Below are positions 43,924 through 52,269 of a stretch of DNA of 64,000 nucleotides, piece after piece (position 1 is the first letter of the stretch; each line of letters starts with the position of its first letter). A program made the translations under genes and the position numbers. The notes under the pieces were generated by a model. That model searched no databases, had not been told where the DNA came from, and saw only the letters and a program-made list of their open reading frames with translations. Origin of the DNA: Streptomyces cavernicola (GTDB lineage Bacteria; Actinomycetota; Actinomycetes; Streptomycetales; Streptomycetaceae); assembly GCF_029968035.1 (NCBI RefSeq), contig NZ_JASCIQ010000003.1:62001-126000 (forward strand), written 5' to 3'.

Positions 43924-45522
43924 ATGAACGGGGACGGGGACGCGGGCCGCCACAGGGTCATCGACGGGCGCTTCGAGCTGATCGAACGGCTGGGCAGCGG
44001 AGGCATGGGCACCGTGTGGCGGGCGCGCGACACGGTGCTGCACCGCGAGGTGGCGTTGAAGGAGGTCCGCTCCTCCGGCCCGGACCGGTCCCCGGACGCG
44101 GACCGGGTGCTGCGCGAGCGGGTGCTGCGCGAGGCCCGCGCGCTCGCCCGGCTCAGCCATCCGCATGTGGTGACGATCCACCACATCGTGGACGCCGAGG
44201 CGGACGGCCACCCGTGGCTGGTGATGGAGCTGCTGCCCGGCCGCACCCTCCAGGACCGGCTCGCCCAGGGCCCGTTGGACCCGCGGGAGGCCGCGCGCCT
44301 CGGCCGCCAGGTCCTCTCCGCGCTGCGCGCCGCGCACGCCGCGGGCATCCAGCACCGGGACGTGAAGCCCGCCAACGTGCTGCTGCGCGAGGACGGCAGC
44401 GCCGTCCTCACCGACTTCGGCATCGCCGCGCTGCAGGGCACGTCCTCGCTCACGGCCACCGGCGACCTGATCGGCTCCCCCGAGTACATCGCCCCTGAGC
44501 GCATCCGCGGCGCCGACGACGACCCGGCCTCCGACCTCTGGTCCCTGGGCCTCGTCCTGTACGTCGCGGTGGAGGGCATCAGTCCGCTGCGCCGCGCCAC
44601 CACCCTCGCCACGCTCGCCGCGGTCCTCGACGAGCCCGTGCCGCCGCCGGCCCGCTCGGGCCCGCTCGCCCCGGTCCTGTCCGCCCTGCTCGTACGGGAC
44701 CCGGCCGCGCGCCCCTCCGCCGAGCAACTGGACGCGATGCTGGCGCGGGCCGAGTCGGGCGAGCCGCCGCTGCGGTCCGACGGCCCCGCCCAAGCTCCGT
44801 ACGCGGCTACGCAGACCCCGTACGCGGTGACGCAGACCTCCTACGAGGCGACACCGACGCCGACCCACGTCCCGGGCCCGGCCCACGTACAGGCCCCGAC
44901 CCACGTACAGGCCCCCGTTCCGGCGGCGACGAGGCAGCAGCAGCCGGCGTCCCCCCGCCACCGAACCCTGGTCGCCGTGGTGATCGCGCTCGCCGTGGCC
45001 CTGGTCGTGGGCACCGCCCTGCTGTTCGTGCAGCGCGGCCTCGGCGGCGAGCGGACCGAGGCCGGCGTGGACCCGAAGCCGACGGGCGGCGCGACGCAAG
45101 GCCCGACCAGGTCCCCCGGCGGCGGCCCCGGCCCCGGCCGCACCGACTCTCCCACGGGCAAGCCGAGTCGTACGCCGACACCGCCCCCGGTGGCCGACCG
45201 TTGGATCGCGCAGTTCCTCTCGGAGCCGGTCTCCTCGGGCACGGCGGCCCGCGACGCACGCCTCGCGAAGATCCGCGAGACCGTGCCCGGCGCCCGCTTC
45301 CTGCGCAGCGACAACTTCGCGTCGCTCAAGCCGGGTTACTGGGTGATCTACGCGCCGGGCCCGTTCGCCGACGGCCGGGCCGCCCTTCGGTACTGCGCGA
45401 ATCTCGGCCGGAACTCCCCGAAGGTCTGCGTCGGCCGGTACCTGAGCCACGACAAGGCCGACCTGCCGCTGCAGTGCCGCCCGCCGCTCGCACAGCCGAC
45501 GGGCCGCTGCACCCGGCCGTGA
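43924..45522 (+). CDS. transmembrane Ser/Thr protein kinase (PASTA-less PknB-like)
   Basis: 532 aa. The kinase domain spans about residues 14-275: LGSGGMGTVWRARD (P-loop), VALKEVRSS (Lys), QHRDVKPANVLLRED (catalytic loop), LTDFGIAALQG (DFG) and GSPEYIAPERI. An Ala/Pro/Thr-rich juxtamembrane stretch has short tandem repeats (YAxTQTPY, HVQAPTHV). One membrane helix lies at about 350-372. The exterior Pro/Gly-rich linker ends in a small domain of about 110 residues with two to three cysteines. No PASTA repeats are seen. ATG 43924 lies five bases after phoD, so the two genes may be coupled. Confidence 0.9.
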   Translation: MNGDGDAGRHRVIDGRFELIERLGSGGMGTVWRARDTVLHREVALKEVRSSGPDRSPDADRVLRERVLREARALARLSHPHVVTIHHIVDAEADGHPWLVMELLPGRTLQDRLAQGPLDPREAARLGRQVLSALRAAHAAGIQHRDVKPANVLLREDGSAVLTDFGIAALQGTSSLTATGDLIGSPEYIAPERIRGADDDPASDLWSLGLVLYVAVEGISPLRRATTLATLAAVLDEPVPPPARSGPLAPVLSALLVRDPAARPSAEQLDAMLARAESGEPPLRSDGPAQAPYAATQTPYAVTQTSYEATPTPTHVPGPAHVQAPTHVQAPVPAATRQQQPASPRHRTLVAVVIALAVALVVGTALLFVQRGLGGERTEAGVDPKPTGGATQGPTRSPGGGPGPGRTDSPTGKPSRTPTPPPVADRWIAQFLSEPVSSGTAARDARLAKIRETVPGARFLRSDNFASLKPGYWVIYAPGPFADGRAALRYCANLGRNSPKVCVGRYLSHDKADLPLQCRPPLAQPTGRCTRP

Positions 45523-45552
45523 GCCGTGCGCGGCGAGCGGTGCCGTCGAGCC

Positions 45553-46122
45553 CTACAGGGACTCGATGAACGCGAGCGCCACCCGCCACGTCTGCTCGGC
45601 GGCCTCGGAGTCGAAGTCCGCCAGGTCCGGGTCCGTGTAGAGGTGCCCGGCGCCCGCGTACCGGAACACCTCGACGTCCGCCCCGGCCCTGCGCATCCGC
45701 AGGTACCAGGCGTTCAGCCAGTCGTGCGGCTCGAACGGGTCCGGGTCGGCGACGTGCAGCTGGACCGGCAGGTCGTCCACCGACGCCCCGTCCGCGATGT
45801 CCGAAGTGCCGTGCAGGAGAAGCAGTCCGCGGGCCTTCTCGTCGGCGAGCGCGAGGTTCTGCGCGAGGGAGCCGCCGAGCGAGAACCCGGCGTACACGAG
45901 GCCGCGCTCCGAGTGCGGCGCGGCGGCGGCGACGGCGCGGCGGAGCAGCTCGTCCGAGCCGATCTCCTCCTTGATCTTCATTCCCTCCTCGACGGTCTCC
46001 GTGGTCCGCCCGTCGTAGAGGTCCGGCACGTGCACCTCGTGCCCGGCGGCGCGCAGCCGGTCCGCCGCGGCGTGCACGGCCGGGCGCAGGCCCTGCGCCG
46101 AGTGGAAAAGCATGATGTCCAT
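45553..46122 (-). CDS. dienelactone hydrolase family alpha/beta-hydrolase
   Basis: 189 aa. The nucleophile elbow reads YAGFSLGGSLAQNLA, with Ser where classical dienelactone hydrolase has Cys. The Asp is near LPVQLHVADPDPFEP and the His is in RYAGAGHLYTD. The short length and the N-terminal MDIMLFHSAQGLRP fit the DLH group acting on small esters. The substrate is unknown. It is divergent from the MscS gene with only 36 bp between starts, and both starts appear leaderless. Confidence 0.85.
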   Translation of the reverse strand: MDIMLFHSAQGLRPAVHAAADRLRAAGHEVHVPDLYDGRTTETVEEGMKIKEEIGSDELLRRAVAAAAPHSERGLVYAGFSLGGSLAQNLALADEKARGLLLLHGTSDIADGASVDDLPVQLHVADPDPFEPHDWLNAWYLRMRRAGADVEVFRYAGAGHLYTDPDLADFDSEAAEQTWRVALAFIESL

Positions 46123-46145
46123 GAAGCCATCGTGCCAGGCCCCGT

Positions 46146-46151
46146 TACCCT
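46146..46151 (+). promoter_or_regulatory. -10 box of a probable leaderless promoter for the MscS-type gene
   Basis: TACCCT ends seven bases before the ATG at 46159. A CACGAT on the other strand (46130-46135) stands seven bases before the divergent hydrolase ATG, so two leaderless promoters share this 36-bp gap. Confidence 0.5.
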
Positions 46152-46158
46152 CGGGCGC

Positions 46159-47241
46159 ATGGAGAACGTACTGCGTCCGCTGATCGTCCTCGGTGGCACG
46201 GTCGTCCTCACGCTGGTCGTGGGCTGGCTGGTGGACCGGCTGCTGCAGCGGGCCGACGCCCGCCACCCGGAGTCCCCGCTCTGGGGCCACCTCCGCCGCT
46301 GCCGCCTGCCCCTCCAACTCGTCCTCGCCACCGCCCTGTTGGCGGCCTCGCACGACAAGTCCGGGCTCCTGGAGGACCATCGGGACGGGGTCGGGCACAC
46401 GCTCGCCCTGATACTCATCGCGTCGTCCGCCTGGCTGGTGGTGCGGATCGCGACGGCGATCGTCGACTCCTCGTACGCGCGCTACGCGGCCACGCACCGC
46501 GATCCGGCCCGGGTGCGCCGGGTGCGTACGCAGGTCACGTTGATCCAGCGCGTGGTCACGGCCGTGGTCGGCGTGGTGGCGGCCGCCGCGATGCTGCTCA
46601 CGTTCCCGGCGATGCGGACGGCGGGGGCGTCGCTGCTCGCCTCGGCCGGCGTGCTCGGGATCGTCGCGGGCATCGCCGCCCAGTCCACGCTCGGGAACCT
46701 CTTCGCCGGGCTGCAGATCGCGTTCGGCGACATGGTGCGGATCGGCGACACGGTGGTCGTGGACGGCGACTGGGGCACCATCGACGAGATCACGCTGACC
46801 TTCCTGACCGTCCGCACCTGGGACGACCGGCGCATCACCATGCCCGTCTCGTACTTCACGTCGAAGCCCTTCGAGAACTGGTCGCGCGGCGGCGCGCAGA
46901 TGACTGGCACGGTCTTCTTCCATCTGGACCACCGGGCGCCGCTGCCGGAGATGCGGGAGAAGTTGCACGACATCGTCCGCGAGTGCCCGGCCTGGGACGG
47001 CCGCGACTGGGGCCTCGCGGTCACGGACACGACCCCGTCCACGATGCAGGTCCGCGCCCTGGTCACGGCGAAGGACGCGGACGACATCTGGACGGTCCGC
47101 GTCACGGTCCGCGAACAGCTGATCCGCTGGCTCACGGAGCACCACCCGTACGCCCTCCCCCACATCGCCACGACCTCGGCCCCGCTGCCGCCGCCGGTGA
47201 CGCACATGGCGGAGCCGGAGCTGAAGACGGGCCGGGGCTGA
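46159..47241 (+). CDS. small-conductance mechanosensitive channel (MscS family)
   Basis: 360 aa. Three to four N-terminal membrane segments lead to the pore helix SLLASAGVLGIVAGIAAQSTLGNLFAG, the MscS hallmark rich in Gly/Ala (motif AAQSTLGNLFAGLQIAF). The beta domain DMVRIGDTVVVDGDWGTIDEITL follows, then the C-terminal alpha/beta domain. It should open on membrane tension and relieve osmotic downshock. The start is probably leaderless. Confidence 0.92.
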   Translation: MENVLRPLIVLGGTVVLTLVVGWLVDRLLQRADARHPESPLWGHLRRCRLPLQLVLATALLAASHDKSGLLEDHRDGVGHTLALILIASSAWLVVRIATAIVDSSYARYAATHRDPARVRRVRTQVTLIQRVVTAVVGVVAAAAMLLTFPAMRTAGASLLASAGVLGIVAGIAAQSTLGNLFAGLQIAFGDMVRIGDTVVVDGDWGTIDEITLTFLTVRTWDDRRITMPVSYFTSKPFENWSRGGAQMTGTVFFHLDHRAPLPEMREKLHDIVRECPAWDGRDWGLAVTDTTPSTMQVRALVTAKDADDIWTVRVTVREQLIRWLTEHHPYALPHIATTSAPLPPPVTHMAEPELKTGRG

Positions 47242-47271
47242 CTCCCGAGCCGCGCGCCTGATCCAGCCCGT

Positions 47272-47290
47272 CCGGCGTTTGAGGACGAGG
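47272..47290 (+). repeat. copy of the dispersed CCGGCGnTTGAGGACGAG repeat
   Basis: CCGGCGTTTGAGGACGAGG matches the cores at 8235, 12412 and 20568. It lies between the convergent MscS and antiporter genes and is followed by a GGGGGCT-ggggcGCAGCCCCC hairpin (47304-47326) that could terminate both transcripts. Confidence 0.7.
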
Positions 47291-47346
47291 CCGCAGGCCG
47301 ACAGGGGGCTGGGGCGCAGCCCCCAGGGACCGAGCCCCGTCCGACC

Positions 47347-48933
47347 TCACCGCAAACTGCGAACGTCCAGGTGCCGCAATACCCGATCAACGATCTCCGG
47401 GTCGGACCCGGGCTCATTGCGAGCCGCCAACACCTCATGCCGCGCAGCGCTCATCATCTCGCCCTGGATCCGCCGCACCCGCTTCCCCCACGCGCTCCGC
47501 TTCACGTACGCCGCCCTGCGGTCCTCGTCGACCATGTCGGGGCTGATCCGGGCCCCGATGTCGTAGGCGCGGCGGGCCAGTTGCTCGGCGAACTCGTCCG
47601 GCAGCTCCTCGACCTCCTGGATCTCCTTGAGCCGCCGCTTCGCCGCCTTCGCCGCCCGGATCGCGAGCTCCTTCTCGAACGCCTCCTCGGCCTCGGCGTC
47701 CGCCTCCACCCCGAGCTTCCGTACGAGCCAGGGCAGGGTGAGCCCCTGCAGTACGAGGGTCGCCATGATGACCCCGAACGCGATGAAGATGATCTCCTCG
47801 CGCACCGGGAAGGCCGCCCCGTCGTCCGTCTTGAGCGGGATGGCGAGGGCGAGCGCGACCGACGCCACGCCCCGCATCCCGGACCACCACATGACGACGG
47901 TCTCGCGCCAACTGACCGGAATCTCCTCGTCGTAGTCGCGCTTGTGGTGCAGCCGCTTGGCGATCCAGGTCGCGGGAAGCAGCCACAGGAGGCGTACGAA
48001 GACGACGACCGCGGTGACGGCGACGGCCCAGCCGAGGAGTTCGCCCCAGCGGCCGGCCGCGGTCCGGATGGCGTTGTGCAGTTCGAGGCCGATCAGGCCG
48101 AAGGCGATCCCGGTGACGAGGGTGTCGACGACCTCCCAGAACGTACGCCCCGCGAGCCGCCCCATCACGTCGTCCGCGTCCACCGCGTACTCCGCCAGGA
48201 ACAGCGCGGTGATCAGGACCGCGAGCACCCCGGACCCCTTCAACTCCTCGGCGAGCACGTACGCGACGAACGGGACGAGCAGGGTGAGGCCGACCTGGAG
48301 CGTGGCGTCGCCGAGGAAGTCCATCAGCTTGTTGGCGGCCCAGCCGATGGCGAGGCCGACGGCGAGCGCGACGACCGCGGAGAGCAGGAAGTCGAGGGCG
48401 GCCTCCGGCAGCGAGAAGGAGCCGCTGACGGCCGCGGCGATCGCCACGTGGTAGAGCACGATCGCGGTGACGTCGTTGAAGAGGCCCTCGCCCTCCAGGA
48501 TCGACACCAGGCGTCTGGGCAGGCCGAGTTGACCGGCGACGGCGGTGGCCGCGACCGGGTCGGGCGGCGCGACGAGCGCCCCGAGCGCGACAGCCGCGGC
48601 GAGTGGAAGCCCCGGCACGACGGCGTTGGCCACCACCGCCACGGCCGCCGTGGTGACGAAGACGAGCGCCACCGCGAGCAGCAGGATCGGCCTCAGGTTG
48701 GCGGTGAACTGCCGCCAGGAGGTGCGCTGCACGGAGGCGTAGAGCAGCGGCGGCAGCACGAGCGGAAGGATGTACTCCGGCGGGATGTCGACATTGGGCA
48801 CGAACTCCAGGAGTGCGAGCACGATCCCGACGAGCGTCATGAGCACCGGCGCGGGCAGCCCGAGCCGCTCACCGACCGGAACGCTCAGCACGGCCCCGAG
48901 GAGCAGGACGAACAGCAGGGCCAACTGGTCCAC
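47347..48933 (-). CDS. Na+/H+ antiporter (CPA1 family)
   Basis: 528 aa with about 12 membrane segments. CPA1 features include ALGALVAPPDPVAATAVAGQLG (the Asp-Pro pair region), EGLFNDVTAIVLYHVAIAAA (ND motif for ion binding) and WWSGMRGVASVALALAIPL. A cytoplasmic tail of about 120 residues rich in Glu, Lys and Arg follows the last helix. The GTG at 48933 has GGAGG about ten bases upstream. It presumably exports Na+ in exchange for protons. Confidence 0.93.
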   Translation of the reverse strand: MDQLALLFVLLLGAVLSVPVGERLGLPAPVLMTLVGIVLALLEFVPNVDIPPEYILPLVLPPLLYASVQRTSWRQFTANLRPILLLAVALVFVTTAAVAVVANAVVPGLPLAAAVALGALVAPPDPVAATAVAGQLGLPRRLVSILEGEGLFNDVTAIVLYHVAIAAAVSGSFSLPEAALDFLLSAVVALAVGLAIGWAANKLMDFLGDATLQVGLTLLVPFVAYVLAEELKGSGVLAVLITALFLAEYAVDADDVMGRLAGRTFWEVVDTLVTGIAFGLIGLELHNAIRTAAGRWGELLGWAVAVTAVVVFVRLLWLLPATWIAKRLHHKRDYDEEIPVSWRETVVMWWSGMRGVASVALALAIPLKTDDGAAFPVREEIIFIAFGVIMATLVLQGLTLPWLVRKLGVEADAEAEEAFEKELAIRAAKAAKRRLKEIQEVEELPDEFAEQLARRAYDIGARISPDMVDEDRRAAYVKRSAWGKRVRRIQGEMMSAARHEVLAARNEPGSDPEIVDRVLRHLDVRSLR

Positions 48934-49085
48934 TTCGGGGGCCTCCGGAGAGCAGCGCGACGGACCCCGGCACCGCGTCGGCGGCGCACGGGCGCGCCCC
49001 CGAAGATCGGAAGCACGCCCTCAAGCCTGCCACGCATATCCGACAAACCGCTCACGCCCCCTCGCGACCCCTCATACGGGATCCC

Positions 49086-49910
49086 TCAGGGCGCCACCTC
49101 GTCGTAACTACGCCCCACCTTGGCCCCGTTGAGATAGGCCGTGGCCTCGCCCTTCACCCCGTCGGAGCGGTAGACGCCCCACTTGTCGGTGACCCAGTCG
49201 GCGCGCAGGGTGGCGCCTTTGAACGTGCCGGCGCCCTTCAGTTCCTGCTGCTCGCCGTCGTACCAGAACTTCACCGAACCCTTGTCCGGATCCTCGGAGA
49301 CGGTGATCCCGACGACGAAGTGGTGCCACTCGCCGGTGCGCAGCGGGGTGTCCCAGAGCCGCGTCGTCTTCATGTCCGGGTCGCAGTACTCCAGGTCGAT
49401 CGTGCCGTCGCCGCGCGCCCGCAGCGAGAGCGGCGGGGTCGCGGCGCCGCTGCCGTAGTCCTTGAGCTGCCAGAGGGCCACCCAGTCGCCGGACTTCGTG
49501 GGCAGCGGGTCCCACATCGAGCGCCAGCCGACGTAGACGGTGTCACCCTCGTCGAAGCGCAGCGCCGACCCGTCGGGCCGCTTGTGCCCGCGCGTCTCGA
49601 CCCGCACCCGGTCCTGCGGGGAGACCTTCTCGCCCGAGGTGTGGAGCCGGTACGTCTTCCCGTACGCGCCCTTCGGATCGTCCACGACGGACACCTCGCC
49701 GGGCTTCTTCTCGACGCCCTCGAAGACGGCGGTGCCCTTGGCGGGGTCGGCCTGCCAGAGCGGCGCCGCGGCCTCCGTGGCGACCTGCGTGGCGTTCGCG
49801 TTCCAGACCCCGGCGAGGGCGAGAACCCCCACGGCGGTCAGCGAGGCGGCTGCGGCGCGACGGTGGCGGCGCGAGTTCCTGCGGTGCTTGCGCGCGACGA
49901 CCTGAGGCAT
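49086..49910 (-). CDS. secreted polysaccharide lyase (heparin lyase I-like)
   Basis: 274 aa from ATG 49910, with GGAG just upstream. A basic N-terminus (KHRRNSRRHRR) and hydrophobic core (AAASLTAVGVLALAGVW) make an export signal. The mature part fits the jelly-roll polysaccharide lyase family: RVRVETRGHKRPDGSALRF, VYVGWRSMWDP, WVALWQLKDYG, GEWHHFVVGITVSEDP and KWGVYRSDG near the end. It should cleave an acidic extracellular polysaccharide, but which one is not visible. A near-consensus promoter and a palindromic operator candidate lie upstream. Confidence 0.85.
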   Translation of the reverse strand: MPQVVARKHRRNSRRHRRAAAASLTAVGVLALAGVWNANATQVATEAAAPLWQADPAKGTAVFEGVEKKPGEVSVVDDPKGAYGKTYRLHTSGEKVSPQDRVRVETRGHKRPDGSALRFDEGDTVYVGWRSMWDPLPTKSGDWVALWQLKDYGSGAATPPLSLRARGDGTIDLEYCDPDMKTTRLWDTPLRTGEWHHFVVGITVSEDPDKGSVKFWYDGEQQELKGAGTFKGATLRADWVTDKWGVYRSDGVKGEATAYLNGAKVGRSYDEVAP

Positions 49911-49946
49911 GGGAGCTCCTGTGGGGGCAGGGGTCAACTCCCGGGA

Positions 49947-49975
49947 AAACTAGGGAGGTTGAGCACCCCCGTCAA
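49947..49975 (-). promoter_or_regulatory. near-consensus vegetative promoter for the polysaccharide lyase gene
   Basis: On the minus strand TTGACG (49970-49975) and TAGTTT (49947-49952) are exactly 17 bp apart. The transcript would start about 30 bases before the lyase ATG, leaving a short leader with its RBS. Confidence 0.75.
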
Positions 49976-49982
49976 GAAGAAC

Positions 49983-49995
49983 AGGAAACTTTCCT
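49983..49995. promoter_or_regulatory. perfect 13-bp palindrome upstream of the lyase promoter
   Basis: AGGAAA-C-TTTCCT is an exact dyad seven bases upstream of the -35 box. Its form resembles operators described for ROK-family repressors of Streptomyces polysaccharide-degrading genes such as CsnR of chitosanase, as I recall. No regulator gene adjoins it. Binding is an inference from pattern and position. Confidence 0.55.
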
Positions 49996-50033
49996 AACCA
50001 GCGCCTGGCAACAGCCCGCCGAGCAGAGGGACG

Positions 50034-50504
50034 CTAGAGCTTGCGCCGCATAGCCCGGTGCACGATCCCCGCATCCAGGAACTCCGCGCCGTACGCCTCG
50101 TATCCGAGCCGTTCGTAGAACGCCAGGGCGTGCGTCTGCGCGTGCAGGTCGACCGCCGCCAGGCCGAGGCCCGCCGCCGCCTCCTCGATGCCCCGCACCA
50201 GCGCGGCCCCCACACCGAGCCCGCGCGCGGCCCGCGCCACCGCGAGCCGGCCGAGCGAACCGACGGCCGGGTCACCGCCGGCCTTCGCCGCGGCCGCCTC
50301 CCCGTGCAGCAACCGCCCGGCGCCGAGCGGCGCCCCGTCCCGCCCGAGGGCGAGCACATGCACCGCGACCTCGTCGTACGCGTCGTACTCCAGGTTCACC
50401 GGCACGCCCTGCTCGCGCACGAACACCTCGTGGCGCACCGTCATACAGGCCGCACGGTCGGCCGCGGACCCGGCGACCCGGATCTCGTACGGCCCCATGG
50501 TCAC
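50034..50504 (-). CDS. GNAT family N-acetyltransferase
   Basis: 156 aa. The acetyl-CoA-binding motif A is [21 protein letters not shown]; motif B appears in [20 protein letters not shown]. The first residues ([11 protein letters not shown]) and [21 protein letters not shown] resemble the ElaA-type subgroup. The GTG at 50504 overlaps the stop of the pseudouridine synthase gene (GTGA), so it is co-translated. The acceptor is unknown. Confidence 0.9.
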   Translation of the reverse strand: MTMGPYEIRVAGSAADRAACMTVRHEVFVREQGVPVNLEYDAYDEVAVHVLALGRDGAPLGAGRLLHGEAAAAKAGGDPAVGSLGRLAVARAARGLGVGAALVRGIEEAAAGLGLAAVDLHAQTHALAFYERLGYEAYGAEFLDAGIVHRAMRRKL

Positions 50505-51442
50505 GCGCTCTCCGCCCGGACCCGGTCGAGGGCGGTCTGCAGGTCGTCCGGGTACCCGCTCTCGAACTCGACCCAGCGCCCGTCGGCCGGGTGCTCGAAG
50601 CCGAGCCGCACCGCGTGCAGCCACTGCCGGGTGATCCCGAGCCGCTTGGCGAGCGTCGGGTCCGCGCCGTACGTCAAGTCACCGACGCAGGGGTGGCGGT
50701 GGGCCGACATGTGGACGCGGATCTGGTGCGTGCGCCCGGTCTCCAGCTTGATGTCGAGCAGCGAGGCCGCGCGGAACGCCTCCACCAGGTCGTAGTGCGT
50801 CACCGACGGCTTGCCCTCGGCGGTGACCGCCCACTTGCAGTCGTGGTTCGGGTGCCGGCCGATGGGGGCGTCGATGGTGCCGCTCAGCGGATCGGGGTGG
50901 CCCTGCACGAGCGCGTGGTAGCGCTTGTCCGGCACACGCTCCTTGAACTGCCGCTTCAGCGAGGTGTACGCACGCTCCGACTTGGCGACGACCATCAGAC
51001 CCGAGGTGCCCACGTCGAGGCGGTGCACGATGCCCTGGCGCTCGGCGGCGCCGGACGTCGAGATCCGGTACCCGGCGGCGGCCAGGCCGCCGATCACGGT
51101 CGTCCCGGTCCAGCCCGGACTCGGGTGCGCGGCGACGCCGACCGGCTTCATGATCACGACGATGTCCTCGTCGTCGTGCATGATCTCCATGCCCTCGACG
51201 GGCTCCGCGACGATCTGCACGGGCGCGGCCGCCTGCGGCATCTCCACCTCGAGCCAGGCCCCGCCGTGCACGCGCTCGGACTTGCCGACGACGCTGCCGT
51301 CGACCTGCACCTTTCCGGCTGCGGCCAGCTCGGCGGCCTTCGTACGGGAAAAGCCGAACATGCGGGAGATGGCGGCGTCGACGCGCTCGCCCTCCAGGCC
51401 GTCGGGCACGGGCAGGGTGCGGATCTCGGGAATCGTGCTCAC
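50501..51442 (-). CDS. RluA/RluD family 23S rRNA pseudouridine synthase
   Basis: 313 aa. An N-terminal S4 RNA-binding domain (about 14-75, [20 protein letters not shown]) precedes the catalytic domain with [19 protein letters not shown] (catalytic Asp) and [18 protein letters not shown]. The architecture is that of RluD, which makes pseudouridines in helix 69 of 23S rRNA, but RluC-like specificity cannot be excluded. It lies 59 bp after lspA and is coupled to the GNAT gene. Confidence 0.92.
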   Translation of the reverse strand: MSTIPEIRTLPVPDGLEGERVDAAISRMFGFSRTKAAELAAAGKVQVDGSVVGKSERVHGGAWLEVEMPQAAAPVQIVAEPVEGMEIMHDDEDIVVIMKPVGVAAHPSPGWTGTTVIGGLAAAGYRISTSGAAERQGIVHRLDVGTSGLMVVAKSERAYTSLKRQFKERVPDKRYHALVQGHPDPLSGTIDAPIGRHPNHDCKWAVTAEGKPSVTHYDLVEAFRAASLLDIKLETGRTHQIRVHMSAHRHPCVGDLTYGADPTLAKRLGITRQWLHAVRLGFEHPADGRWVEFESGYPDDLQTALDRVRAESA

Positions 51443-51501
51443 CCGTCGAGTATGCCGGACGGCTACGACACCCCCGTACGAGAGCCCGTGCGCGAGGCTG
51501 C

Positions 51502-52203
51502 TCAGTCCTTGTGGACCGTGCCGTCCGGGTCGAGGCCGCGGAAGGAGAGGAGCACGATGAGCACGCCGCCGCAGACGATCGCCGAGTCCGCGAGGTTGAA
51601 CACCGCGAACCCCTTCGGCGCGATGAAGTCGACCACCGCGCCCTCGAAGACCCCCGGCGCCCGGAAGATCCGGTCGGTGAGGTTGCCGAGCGCACCGCCG
51701 AGCAGCAGGCCGAGCGCGATCGCCCAGGGCAGGCTGTAGAGCTTGCGGGCGAGCCGGGCGATCACGACGATCACCACGGCCGCGATGACCGTGAAGATCA
51801 CGGTGAAGGCCTCGCCGATCCCGAAGGCCGCGCCCGCGTTCCGGATCGCCTGCAGCTTCAGCCAGTCCCCGATCAGCTCGATCGGCTCGTGGTGCTCCAG
51901 CTCGGCCACCACGATCAGCTTGCTGATCAGGTCGAGCGCGTACGCGACGGCGGCGACGGCGAACAGCACCGCGATCTTCCGGCGCCCCTTGGGCTGCTCG
52001 GACTCCGCGGCCTCCTCGGCCTCAGCCGCCGGCGTCCCGGCCTCCGCGTCGGCGGACTCGGCCGAACCGCCGGATCCCGTGGCCTCGTTGGCGGCCTCGT
52101 TCGCGGCTTCCGGGCCCTGCGTGCCGTCCGCGCGCTCCGGCTCCGCACCCGCCCCGGCGTCCTCGCTGTCCGGCGTACCGATGATGCGCTCCGCCTCTGC
52201 CAC
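51502..52203 (-). CDS. lspA: lipoprotein signal peptidase II
   Basis: 233 aa. The family usually has ~160-180; the extra length is a cytoplasmic N-terminus of about 75 residues rich in Ala, Glu and Gly with acidic repeats. The catalytic aspartates are in [13 protein letters not shown] and [25 protein letters not shown] and [14 protein letters not shown] are also diagnostic, with four membrane segments. It removes signal peptides from lipoproteins modified by Lgt (8321-9259). The GTG at 52203 has GAGGGA upstream. Confidence 0.96.
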   Translation of the reverse strand: MAEAERIIGTPDSEDAGAGAEPERADGTQGPEAANEAANEATGSGGSAESADAEAGTPAAEAEEAAESEQPKGRRKIAVLFAVAAVAYALDLISKLIVVAELEHHEPIELIGDWLKLQAIRNAGAAFGIGEAFTVIFTVIAAVVIVVIARLARKLYSLPWAIALGLLLGGALGNLTDRIFRAPGVFEGAVVDFIAPKGFAVFNLADSAIVCGGVLIVLLSFRGLDPDGTVHKD

Positions 52204-52269
52204 GTGAGTCCCTCAACCCTAGATTCCGACTGAGGACGAGGGTACGACACACACATACAGCGACCGTGC

